Shown: positions 36,633 through 54,900 of the stretch, piece after piece | Numbering within the stretch: position 1 is the stretch's first letter | How the letters are laid out: each line of letters opens with the position of its first letter | The notes under the pieces: generated by a model | Databases searched by the model: none | What the model was told of the DNA's origin: nothing | The model's input: only the letters and a program-made list of their open reading frames with translations | NCBI GenBank assembly: GCA_936440205.1 | Contig: OW387140.1 | Location: forward strand, 30,067,659 to 30,131,658 | From: Lepidonotus clava | Lineage: Eukaryota; Annelida; Polychaeta; Phyllodocida; Polynoidae | DNA: 64,000 bases | Direction: 5' to 3' | Made by a program: the position numbers and the translations under genes

Positions 36633-36850
36633 CATTTATTGGGTAGGACCATGTTTAATTGCCGATTGAATCATCTGAAGATGACTCCTTTTCGAGTTTT
36701 CAACAGTGGAAAAACGACAGAAGACCAAAACAAGGGGCGACCCGTTGCAACGTTGACTCGCTCAAGGGAGCGGTTATTGCACGACTTCACGGTGTGAGAG
36801 TGGAGTGGCCGCGCCTCTCGAGTTTGACAAAGCCAGCTTCCGTAGGTTAG
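36633..36850 (-). other. Candidate 5' UTR exon and promoter of the zinc-finger gene
   Basis: On the minus strand a strong donor GTAAGTTT follows CCCAATAAATG at 36633, and the DNA upstream is CpG-richer than its surroundings. Joined to the acceptor at 34814 it would place a short upstream ORF before the main ATG at 34787. The 5' limit is a guess. A second CpG-rich patch at about 36450-36560 could be an alternative first exon. Confidence 0.45.
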
Positions 36851-39800
36851 GCCGATGGAAATAAACTGTATCCAAGGCCTAGCCTATTCCTGGCATTGTT
36901 TATAGTAACAGTTGAATAGGTGTGAAATTATTAGAGCTAGATCTATAGATCTACACAACAGAGAAGTGAGGACTCCATTGCTCAACACTTGATTCCAAGA
37001 GCTTGTCCATTGTCCACGCCCACATCTGTGATTTTGTAAGTGGGTAATCATAATTATAACAATGTGATAAGTGTGAAAAACATTTAATGTAGAAATTTAC
37101 TTGTTGAATTTAATTTCCAGAATTATAGGATAACACCCTTTTTTCAGGATTTTTTTTTTTTTTAAGAAAAGAAATTTGTTTTAATCCACGATATAAAGAT
37201 GATAATGGTAGATCCAGACAACTTTCTTTTTTATTCTTTAATTCATACCGCTGATAATCTCCTGTAATACACAATGTGGAATTCTTGTTTACAGCGTCGT
37301 TGATGGGAATCGATCCGATAGACAGGAATAGCCGTTTCAGAAGCAGATTGAGAAAAGAGGCCACACTAAAAGAAAATCCCAATTTATAAGCTATTTCCAA
37401 AAAAGAATCACCGTATTTTGTGATCATAAAATTGAAGTTAATTGTTATTTCAATGACACGTTGGTGGTTAGATGTTAAATTTTGTTTTCCATTTGAATTC
37501 CTTTGTGTTGACGTAATACTAAAAAAAAACTAATGGAATAAACCTGATTTGTTTTTCATTTAAGTAACAATGATAATAAGTTCAGATTTTTTTTATATCA
37601 ATTGCAATGCTTTATTATCCATCCTCTTTAAAGTCTGCGGCCTGCATACATTCTGCCTTTACATTACATTTGTCCTCAGCTGTTGCCGATTTTTAGACAA
37701 GCCACGATTCATTTACACTTAATTCATAACAAAAATGGTCCATAGCAAATCAGGGGCAACAACAATCTTAAAAGATCTATTCCCAAATTTCTCTCTGGTG
37801 AATACTTCGGCTGTCAAAACAGAAAACAATTATTTGGGTCTTTTTGTCTTCACAAAACCTCACAACACTCCAGAGCACATTTGTCATAGACAGGTACCGA
37901 CCGCATCAATTGCTTCTGTAAAAACAAATACCCTTTATTTTATTTAGATTATGAATATAAAGTGTCAATATCTGTGGAAATGATCTCAGAGAAGCTTCTC
38001 CAAATATAAGCGAATCCTGAACCATCTGGAATATACATGTATATATACACTGTACAAATATTATCACCACTCTTTCTTTTGCCGTTGATTCTTACCTCAA
38101 TACAATATGGCAAGTTACCAGCAGGGGAGTGCTTCATATTTCCTGTCTCATATTCACGTGTGTGTTATCAACATCTTTATATACACTACATGTATGTATC
38201 ATAGAATTTTCCAGAATAATAAAAAATATCCAAGTTATTATCAACATTACCAATTTATACGTATGCCTCTACTTTCCAACACGTGATGGTGATGACTTGC
38301 TTTATTTTTAAAATCATTGATTCGTCATTTCCGTATCTACCACCAGCTTTGTGTAATATACTTTAATCCTAAGCAATCCTGTCATAGGCTCTGCACAAGT
38401 TTATCAACAGCTCACATTTCTTGTTCCAGCAACCACTTAAAGCTTTGGTTGTACCAAACATTAATTTCAAGCAATTCCCCTTGAAATTGCTACCCCATGT
38501 AGCACTCTTTTTTCATTTAACTCTTTCTATGTTTCATTATAGAGTGAACAACTTGTTAACAGGATATTTGATTATTTGGCATTTAAAAACTAAGACTTTC
38601 AGCAAGCGCCAGTAACATTAGGCTGTACAGAATAGATAACTGGCATATTTGAGATATCAAGAAAAAGCATTTTTAATTCTTTCAAATTCAGAGATTGATT
38701 TTCGGCCTGCCTTGAGTTATACTTGCATTTCAACGTCTGTTAGAAAAGAACATATTTTTGTATGCCTAAGAATATGTAACAAATCATAGTCTACGATTAT
38801 ACGACTCCTGCATAAACTCTAAAAGTACATGCGGATCACATAGACCCTAAGAATCATGGTTAACGTGCCACGCTCTTTACCACTGTCCTCTATCTTTGGT
38901 CTGTATTATGGGGTCTACAGATCACGATAAAATTCGTGAGGTACAATGTCTGTATATACTCAAGTTCAGTTACAACAGTTGGCACACACCTTCACAATTT
39001 CATGATATCCGACCATTTTGTCTTTATATAATTGCAGTCAAAGAAATGGAATACAATGTGTACCTGTATTTGGAATATAGCTGCCGTGTTTATACTCGAA
39101 GTTCATAATTGCTCTGAAGTCAAAGCAACTGAAGCAGTCGTATAAGGCCTTACTACGACCGTTGATGACACAATGGTCTACCAATGTTTGGTGCTGCAAA
39201 TTCTTCAAACGTTGTTAACTGATTAATATGAAGTGGCTGGTATCAGAGACCCATGTCCTAAAGACAAACCTAAAATCATTTCGATTAGTCAAAGCCGTCT
39301 ATACTGCTCCTAGTCAAACTTTAACGTGACTTACACGAGTCACAGTAACCGAGCTAACCGCTCACGACCCCAAAACATATGAAGGGGTAGTTTAACTTCG
39401 AAGAGTATATAGATGATAAAAGGTTAAATCTATAATCAGTACTCTGTAATATACGTCAACAAAATAATATACCTTACTTGGCAGTTATTTCGCAACTGTT
39501 AAATCATGAGTTAAGTTATAAGAACATATTATCTTCAATATAACGGAATTGTGACTGTCGCAAATAGCATTCGTTTTTGTATGTACTTGTTGTGTAATGA
39601 TTTCCTTTTTTCTTATACTGGTATTAAACAAGTTATAACTGGGATTGCATTTTTACCCTTTCGTTTAGAATTTGTGTAGCAGCTTAAAGGCTAACACACT
39701 GATGTTAGGGTTGGATAAGCCACTTCAAAACCACATAATGGTAACCCCATACAGGGTTATCTGTAGTGGGTCTATTTTTAAAGGCGCGGACGCCCGCCAT

Positions 39801-42800
39801 GCACCTTTTTCGGCCACCATACACCTTTTTCGGAAAAGTTACGATGTTTTCTGACCGTGTACATTAGGTGTGTACCAATATCTAACTTGCTGACATGGAC
39901 ATTCTTTACAGCTTATCTCTCAATCACAAAATTGAGTATCTCAGATAAATCCCATACAGTTATGTAGAAAATTGCAGACTTGGCCTACCTAAACCGAGTA
40001 GATTCTCACAAAATCCATAAGCATTTTGCATGTCTCTCTTTAAATACATTAGTGAGGTGTTGCCATAACATCTAGCAGGTGCGTGTGGGTATTTTACACT
40101 TCTTAAGCTATGCACACTAACTATACGTTAGGTGACGTACAAGAAGGGATATACGATGAGAAATGTTCATAAAAAAGACGATTCACAACAGATTTTGCCA
40201 ATCATCAAGGTATCTCTCATGATGTAAAGTGGATTTCATCATTTTGGCTCTTTCTTTTTTGCTTTAAAATAACACTCACAGGGAGTACAGAACGAAGAAC
40301 AACAGATTCAAAACAGTCTAAATAAGGATAATCCTTTTTTGTTTTGGAGGGTGGGGGGGGGGGCATTTCTTTTTACCCCTCTTAAATTAAGCAGTATTTT
40401 AGTACTACATACCATACTTTATTCTATGTTTATCTTTCGTTGTCACAGAATAATCATAACGCTTAAAATAACATGACATACATAGGTAGTTGGTACTGGG
40501 ATGGTATTGTATATCACAGAAGGATAGTCTTTCTCTAAAACGGAGAAAGGATTAGTCGGTATTATACTCCAGACGATGTATCTGCCAAGTGGGTAATATC
40601 AGAAAATACCAGTATAATTTGCTTAGCCAAGCTAGCAGATGATAGTAGGTCCCGACATCACACAGAATATCCTCAACCTCATCCCTCAATCCTCATACAT
40701 AATTAGATGTATATAAATGTACAAATAATACATATATATAATAGCAAGACGAGAAGGTCGCAGCTTCAACCCACTTTCAGTACAATCCTCAATCAGCCAT
40801 CAAGATTAACAAATGCTTGTAAACTATTCTTGACAGTAAGATTAAGATAATGTAACCTCTTCATTACAATTTGAGTAAATATTACCACTTGGCAAGCACA
40901 TTTCACGTACATTAACTCCCCACTTTAAAAGAGAGAAGAAGAAAATAAGTGGGGGGGGGGAACACTTTTATATGGGCGATTGTTTGCTCCTTTGCAGTGA
41001 CAAATGCAATTTTTCAACGTACACGTATAATCCCATTTTTCCCCTTCTCTGGTGCCTCGCATTTTTCGTAGAGGCTTTTATTTCTCTCCCAAACTCAGAA
41101 AAACGCGTATATTGATCAACAAATAAATGAGAGCACCATGACGTTTCCTGCAACCACACGCAGATTATAAACACTACCTGAAAAGGAAAACTGATCTGAT
41201 GTGTTTGCAGTAATGTATATTCCATCACATTACTAAAAGTACAGCTTATTCAATACTCGGTGAATTTATACAGGCGTAATGTGTGGAATGATTTTTATCA
41301 ACGTCTCAACTCAAAATACTAAAAACACATGTATTATATTCAGGCTGATAGTTAATTATCTTTATAGTTGATCTGGGCCCATATTCTTATTTCTGGTAAA
41401 GCGAATCAGGTTTTTTTTTTAATTGTGGGCCTTGATCGTGTTATCCTAACATAAAATAGCTATGCTCTATTGAGGACATCTTGAACATCTAGGAATTATG
41501 ATGAAAATGCTGAAAATTATTAAATCTTCAGTAGATCAGGTATCATAATATGTAGTTTGTTACACAAGCAGCCATTGGATATCAATAAACAATACGATTT
41601 AAGTTTCACAAAAATTCGAACCTTAGGTTTTAACAACTGTTGAACCCTGAAGAAGACCTTCGCCGGTAGAAAAATGTCTGTTTGATTTTCATATAAATTC
41701 TCAATCATTGAAAACCAATTCCTTGTTTCAGTTCGACAGTTCTTTCATCCTAAAGAATTAAACAATACGATTTAAGTTTCAAAACCATCAATCAGTAACT
41801 TAGGTTATTACTGGGCAGTCGCAACACTCAATGTATAAGTCCTTTGAGCATACCCTGGATAAGTAAAGCGATCGTATTGAAATTAATCCATGGAACAGAT
41901 CCTTCTCGTCCATAAGGCTTAAGAAATAGCAACATATTCACAAATCACTGTATTGCCTGGAAGACCGCGGCATGCCCTGGTGATAACATTTCAAATGATA
42001 GTGAGGGGGAAAAAGTATGCAGAAGTTGATTTAAATATATTATCATTTGTTATCAAAACAACTAGATCCACAAAACGATAATTATGATCTGCAAAATACC
42101 ATCTTTGTTTGCAAAATGCACGTTGGAGTTACATGAAACACTGTGTGGGCATCTAGATATCTTTTTCACATACTTTTTCTAGTAAAGTCGTTTGATGAAA
42201 CACCATTAAAAGTAGGAGGTCTAAATTCAATTAAACACTCTCTTGGAATATTTAAGAAACCGATCCGAACCTACCGGGCCGATATTGGGAAACATAAGTG
42301 TAAGCACAAATACTTTTTTTATGTAATAAAAAATATATCGATATTCGTAACAAAGATTGGAAGCAAGCAGAAATAAATAAACAAGGCTCAACTTTCCCCT
42401 ATTATGTCAACGTCTTTGACAGAGTCAAGTACTAAAATGATATCGATTAATTCTTGGGATTAATCAAAAAATGTTTTAGGACAATACGTGAATTGAAAGT
42501 CGCAATTTCTGATGATCAATACTTATACATCTATCTCCTCATTTTCAGGCGGCCAGTAAGGGCTACACATTGGAAAAAAATATTCGAATTACAGTACATA
42601 TACCTGTGATTCAAGGGGTAAAGTGAATAAAGTGGAAAGACGCACTTCAGCCAGAGTTCCCCACTCGAGGCTGGATACATACGCGATGCAGCGGTGTAGT
42701 CCCCACTTTTTCAATGCAATGAATGGGGGTTCAAGATTTGTCTGACTCAGTGAAATGAACAACCTGTCGCTACCCTTTACAGATACAAAGATGACAATGA

Positions 42801-43592
42801 TTGACCTGAAGCTGATGGTTATCTTCCCCCAAGTCAAAAATATATATATATATATATACATCAATATTAGACTAAACTCATCGCAATATAACGAGTATGA
42901 TCGTTTGCAAAAGAGCTGCCAATTAGTATCAAGTGACACGCCATTATTTTGGAAGTTATAATCGTTTCTAGTTCCTTGAGAACTGCCCAAAGTAGGAACA
43001 TGGGTACATGTTCTGTGACCTTTATGGATTCATTTCATGTGTGCAATAAAGTGCAATTTATTGCACAATGTTCGTGGCATTTTGGTTTGACTTAATTTTT
43101 TTCTGCCTCTTAAATTCAGGAATAAACCACAGCTTTAAATTTTCCTTGCGATGGTGTTGACGTATGGCATACTTGGCAATATGAAAAGCTGTACCAAGAT
43201 ATAAACTTTTTCTCCATAGTGAGTATGACTATATCTATAGTAATGAATTCAGACTCTTGTTAAATTTTACAAATTATCGAAGAAGCTTCTCTGTACATTT
43301 CCTGAAGAGCTCAACTTCTCAGGAGTTACGCGGGTTATTACCATCTCGTGGTGGATTGTGCAGTATTTATGAAGCCGTCAATTCTCGAGGGTGGAGTTGG
43401 AATGAGGTACTCATGATCCAAGTTACTTAGGTGCAATATGCACCAACCGTATGTGTAGCCACTCATGATGAAAACTAACCTGGCACCCAGAGATGGCTCA
43501 CCGTAATAATGTGGCATGGACATGAAGACATTATATTAGAATGAAAACTTCTGAATGATGCAGTCCGCAGAATGGATGGAAACTGAAGAGAA
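36851..43592. other. Long AT-rich gene-free interval
   Basis: The right-hand part is probably the 3' UTR of the N4BP1-like gene. The rest is intergenic, with homopolymer runs (for example G-rich at 40349 and 40951) and scattered short open frames without recognisable domains. A 105-codon minus frame at 37110-37427 has a hydrophobic centre, but no splice or codon signal supports it. Confidence 0.4.
42841..42858. repeat. (TA)9 microsatellite
   Basis: Perfect TA dinucleotide run in the probable 3' UTR or downstream region of the N4BP1-like gene. Confidence 0.9.
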
Positions 43593-49760
<6,168 letters not shown>

Positions 49761-51543
49761 TTTGAGTATTTAACGTCTAAGTAAACTACATTAACATTAT
49801 TTACTCTGAAATAAAAAAGAAAATATGAGCTATTTATGTCCAGTGCAATCATCATAGTTCCAATGTTTCACTTAAATCCATGAAAATGCTGGAAATGAAA
49901 AATGGTTAAACATACTCATATCATTGATCCATGAGCCCATCCCACATTGGGTATATCCCATGGTTGGACAAGGGTTGAACAAAATTACCATAAGTTACCT
50001 TTGTCTCCTAGAGGTAGGGTTACTGAACTAACCAAGAATCATGTTTTTTTATATCCCCAAGTACTGATAAAACAATATTTCTTAAATCTTACGAATTGTT
50101 AGATTTGCAGGTTTGCCAGACAATTTCAAAATAACGTTGGACAATATAAGTTGCACTGACAGGCTTTAACATTGGTTTCTATGGAAAAAAGGCCAATATA
50201 ATTATGAAGCTTCATCTTACAAATTTTAGGAGCAATTCACCAAGTTGCTACTTTTGTTAATGTTGTATTATGCAACACTCTTCATGAAATAAACATGGAG
50301 GCAACTTTGAAAATGTTTCATGATAAACTTTAATGTTGGTGTAAACTGGGATTCTCGCAGACGGGCGGAAATAGTATTTAGTGCGAACCTGCTTTCCTGC
50401 CTTAGCTACGGAGGTTCCCCCTCTAAGCCCCTCCCACAAAGGGGAATGGCGAGGTCACTGCACTGAAAACTTGCATATATTTGGAAGCTTATAACTACTA
50501 AATGACATGATAAAAACATTTCAGTTTTTACTATGTTAATTATGAATATCTAAATTATATGTTACATGTCTTTGTGTTTCAGAATTTTTAGGAGTACAGA
50601 TAAATATGATGGGTTGAACATGGGGGAGTTATGATGGAAATGTATGGCGATCCTGCACTTCCTTCCCCCTTCCTTGGTAAAAGGTGTGCCAGCTACATCT
50701 AACCAGTTACAACGGTGGGGTTACCCGACCTATATACCACTCGTGACGTCAGCCCGACTGCGAGAATTGACTTATTACAAATAAATGGCAACTTCTGTTT
50801 GTTTCCTTCAGTTAAGCTACTCTGAAATTGTTATGCGACAAGGAAACTGAACCAATATCATTGGAGGCCTCACCAAATCCAGCGCTCTGGGTGTCCTGTC
50901 CATCCCCTGAAGTCCCAGGATACCCTGACATGACCCTCTACTCTAGCCAATGAAGTGATAATGAGATGGTAATGAAGGTGACAAACCATATTTACAATTA
51001 ATCTAACATTTGAAGTACCGTACTGAACACAGCCAGAGAAGGTATCCTACACTAACACTGTTATTCCCTCATCTGCATCTGTAATTAATCGCTCACGCAG
51101 TCGCAGTGACAAACTCACACAGCTTGCAAAAACGTAAAAACAACAATTTCAGAAAATGAGAAATGCAATATGACATTCAAAATGATACACAAAGACAGTC
51201 AGCATCGTTGTCAATCCTAGAAAAATATCGCGACCAAAGTCCCATCATCTTCTAAATTAGTTGAAGTTTTTACTTTGCCTCGTGCTAATCATGTTGCCCC
51301 AATCATACCAACGGCAGATTGACCAATGGTTTATCAGTACCACTCAACTCGACTGGTTGTGCCTGTCGATGGCAAACAAAGTCAACACTGCCACTGGGCT
51401 ACACTACAGTCTCTTCCGAACTCTCCAGTATGTGTTAACTGCGACGTTTAGGTGGGCTTGCATTTCAATGAAATACATGTCAATATTCTATAAATTACTC
51501 TATACATAACATGCAAATACTGAAGGAAATCAGACGCTCCTAC

Positions 51544-51600
51544 CTAAAGTTGACTTTTCGCTTTTACACAAATGTACTTCCTTCGAAAATCCCGGAAGTA
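51544..51600 (-). other. Candidate 5' UTR exon of the N4BP1-like gene
   Basis: On the minus strand the donor GTAGGA at 51543 follows CAACTTTAG. Joined to the acceptor at 49806 it would make a noncoding first exon. Its 5' end is a guess. This puts the transcription start about 300 bp from the BBS4 start codon. Confidence 0.45.
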
Positions 51601-51905
51601 GATCCAGGTGAATGCATCCGCAGTTCAAAAAATATAGATAAATAATCAAAATATTTTATCTGGCCGAAAAAATGATTGAGAACATAATTATTTAGATAAA
51701 TATTGGCAAATATATTTTTTCCTTCTAGTTTTATTAAACAAAAATAAAATATTCTACGCTGGTATCGTTCTTACTTAATGTGCTCACCGGGAACCAGCTA
51801 AGACCTATTTTGTGCGGTCCTGTGAAATTCTTGACACTCGTTTGTTTACGGTCGACAATTTTGCCTGCAAAACCACGTTACTCACAAAATTCCCCGCTCA
51901 CAAAC
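51600..51905. promoter_or_regulatory. Probable shared bidirectional promoter of N4BP1-like and BBS4
   Basis: About 300 bp separates the inferred first exon of the minus-strand ribonuclease gene from the plus-strand BBS4 start codon. No TATA box stands out for either gene. The head-to-head layout itself is the evidence. Confidence 0.45.
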
Positions 51906-54900
51906 ATGGAAGGGGGCAATGAGGTCAGTCAATGTAGTTCCGAAGATATAACCTTTCTCACTATTAGGCAAGAGATGTCTGAATCACCGAATATCCGAGT
52001 TTGTTCTGGCTGTCGCTCTGAGTCTGAGTCTCTGAGTCTGACTCTGAGTCTGAGTCTCTGTGAGTCTGAGTCTGACTTTCAGTTTCAGGGGCAAGTTTCA
52101 CTCTCACTCTCAGTCTCCGTCTGTGTTAGATCTAGCTCTGTGGATCCTTCTCTAATACGACGTAGGGAGTAGAGAGTCGATCATTTGGTTAAATTAGATC
52201 TAACATTATTATTAGAGTCAAAAAAGAATTGTTGATTTTAAACTTAAGGATTGTAGCAAATAAATGTTTAAAAAAAAAAAAAACTCAAAATGTAATCAAT
52301 CAACCAATCAATCAATCAAGTAAGAGATAGCAGTGCCTTCCCTCTGCGTACTGCGTAACTGTTAGCAGTGGTGTCGATAGTTCGGCTAAGTAAGAGAGAG
52401 TCCTTTGTAGTAAAGTTAGGTATATTATATTCCACTAGTTTTCCCATAAAAAAAAGTGTCCCCTGTTTTTGAGGTTAAAGCTGTGACTGAGTTTTTCACT
52501 TAGAAAATGAACATATAAGCTCACAATAATATTTGATGAACCTACAAGGATATTTATCAACATCAGGGTTCCCACACAACCTGGAAAACCTGGAAAATGA
52601 AGGTGGTCATGGAAAGTCATGGAAAAGTCATGGAATTTGAAAATTTGACCAAGAGTCATGGAATTTTGACCTGAGTCATGGAAAATCAGCTTGAGTGATA
52701 GAAATATTCAAATGTATCATAGGAATGTGAACTACATAGCATCTGATAACAGTGGCGGATCCAGGAATTTGAAAAAGGGGGGGGGTGCGTGCTATAGTTA
52801 AAAAAGTTTCTGCGCCCTCTGGGCGCTTCATTTTACATAAACAAAATTAATATTTGGACCAAAATAGGGGGTTGTGCACCTGGCATGCCCCCCTCCCCCT
52901 AAATCTGTACCTAACTCAGCCTAAAGAGGGTTCTAGTTATACTTCTCCAGGATGGGATCTGGCCACTAGCATGATTGATAGAAGGCTAATTTTGGGCTGG
53001 GCAATGTGCATCTTAGGAGCAGTGTTTTTGGGCTAACCTGCAGTCAAAGCTCACAAAACTGGCTATCTGTGGTATTATAAGATGCACCTTAACTTTTGGC
53101 TTAATTTTGTCCCTCCAATTGGTCCCAGGAAACCCCATTTATAAGATTTTTCAGGTCTCAAAAGGAGAAAATAATGTTTTTTACCCGGGCTCGCTGTATT
53201 ATCAAGTCGTCTTCGAAATATGATCGATATATTCGAATCTCGCCCGGGTATATGACTTGGACAAAAAGGCGGGAAACGCCATTGAACTATAACAGAACCA
53301 GCGGCGACAAGATCGCAAATTTCGACCTGCTTCCGGTCCCAATGATAACTCTATGAGAAGTCTATACCAGAAATTGACCATTGAAAAAGCATTAGGCCAG
53401 ATCGGGTCGGAGAGTGAAGCGCTCAAACTGTAGAACATCGACTCGACGTCTCAGCATTGAAAAGCCTAGCGTCCTGGATTGCAGTGTAGTGTGGAAGAAA
53501 TTATGTTAATGAGGGTGATGACGGCGAAGATGGCGGCCCCCGGTCTCTGATCGGAAAGTCAGCCGGGAATGCTCGCCTATTTCGCATATTTCCCGCGCGT
53601 TTCAGTCGACTAAACGCGCTATAGAGGTTCATGTCGATATCTTATTGATGTTATCACTGTAATTTAAGAAGAAGGAATCGATATAAACCAGAAAATAAAG
53701 AAATTCGTCGCACTATTTTCCATGCGCAATCCCTTCCGGGCGAAGCGCATCTTTCACACTGTCAAACCACAGCGCCTTTCATCAGAGGCCAACATGGCGC
53801 TCCCCGGTGAACACGTGTGTAGCTGTTCTCCGCGGGTGACCGCATTTTACGCCTTAAATCGGCATAGTCAAGCAATATGGAGTATATCTCATGGATTACT
53901 ACTGTCTGGAGGCGGTCTAGGTCGATATGAGATCAAGAATTATGTCGATATATTCGATCGGCATCGAAGAAAAGGTTAGTGTTCTCCGCGTGCAGGTGAA
54001 CGATAATAGAGGACAATGGCGGGCGGCTTCACTCCACTCGCGCTGGCATGTGCATCTTCTTTAAAATCAATCGATAATTCGCTCGATAATTCGTATTCAT
54101 ATCCTCATATCTCATCATTCAAGCATTCCTTTCATATATAGAAAAAAAAGACGAATAACCCGGGTTTTTTCGGTTTTGTAACCGATATTTTTCTTCCATA
54201 CCTCAACCTGTTGAACTATTGTTAATGTTTGATTTAAGACTGCGTAAGATTCGTGTATATCCAAGTCTTCATGAGTTGCTTTCCAGAATGTCTGAGTAAT
54301 TCAGACTGCGTTTAAAGTTTGTCCATTCACTTCCCAATAGTTCAAAAGAAATGAACGATGAGGGAGCTTCGTAATATGAAAGGGTTTTTATTCAATAAAC
54401 ATCTCATCCCGAGTCAAAGCCACCATGTATAAGTCTTCATCAGTCCACCTCCCGTCTCCTATAAGCAATCAACCACATTTAGAACACGAGTTGCTCCAAC
54501 ACCTTCTAGACCATTCTGGTATTCAGCTCTAACACAATCCTATGTCCGAGGTAATGGATAATGGTAAACTCCAGTCTGTTACACGGAGTCGGTGTATTTA
54601 CTCCAGGTATAACTCCTTGGTTAGACATGTTTCTTCTAACCAACTAACTCACTAACTGCTCACTAACTGCTCGCTCCCTACCTTGCAACGCCTTTTATAC
54701 TGGTTAACAGGTGGCGCTAGGAGCGTAAAATGTCTCCTCTAAGAGTAGACTAGAAGTAGACTTGCTAAGCCTGATCCGTGTTGGATTATATATCATAACA
54801 ATGTATTAAAAGTACTAAGCCATTAGTACATTCGACGGCGGTCAGGTGTTTGAGTTTAAGGAGGTGGACGACATAGCTCAAACCAAATGAATCTAATGAA

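Noticed and set aside
36659-36850. 63-codon plus-strand frame
   Set aside because: It overlaps the likely 5' UTR exon and CpG-rich promoter of the zinc-finger gene on the opposite strand and has no family features.
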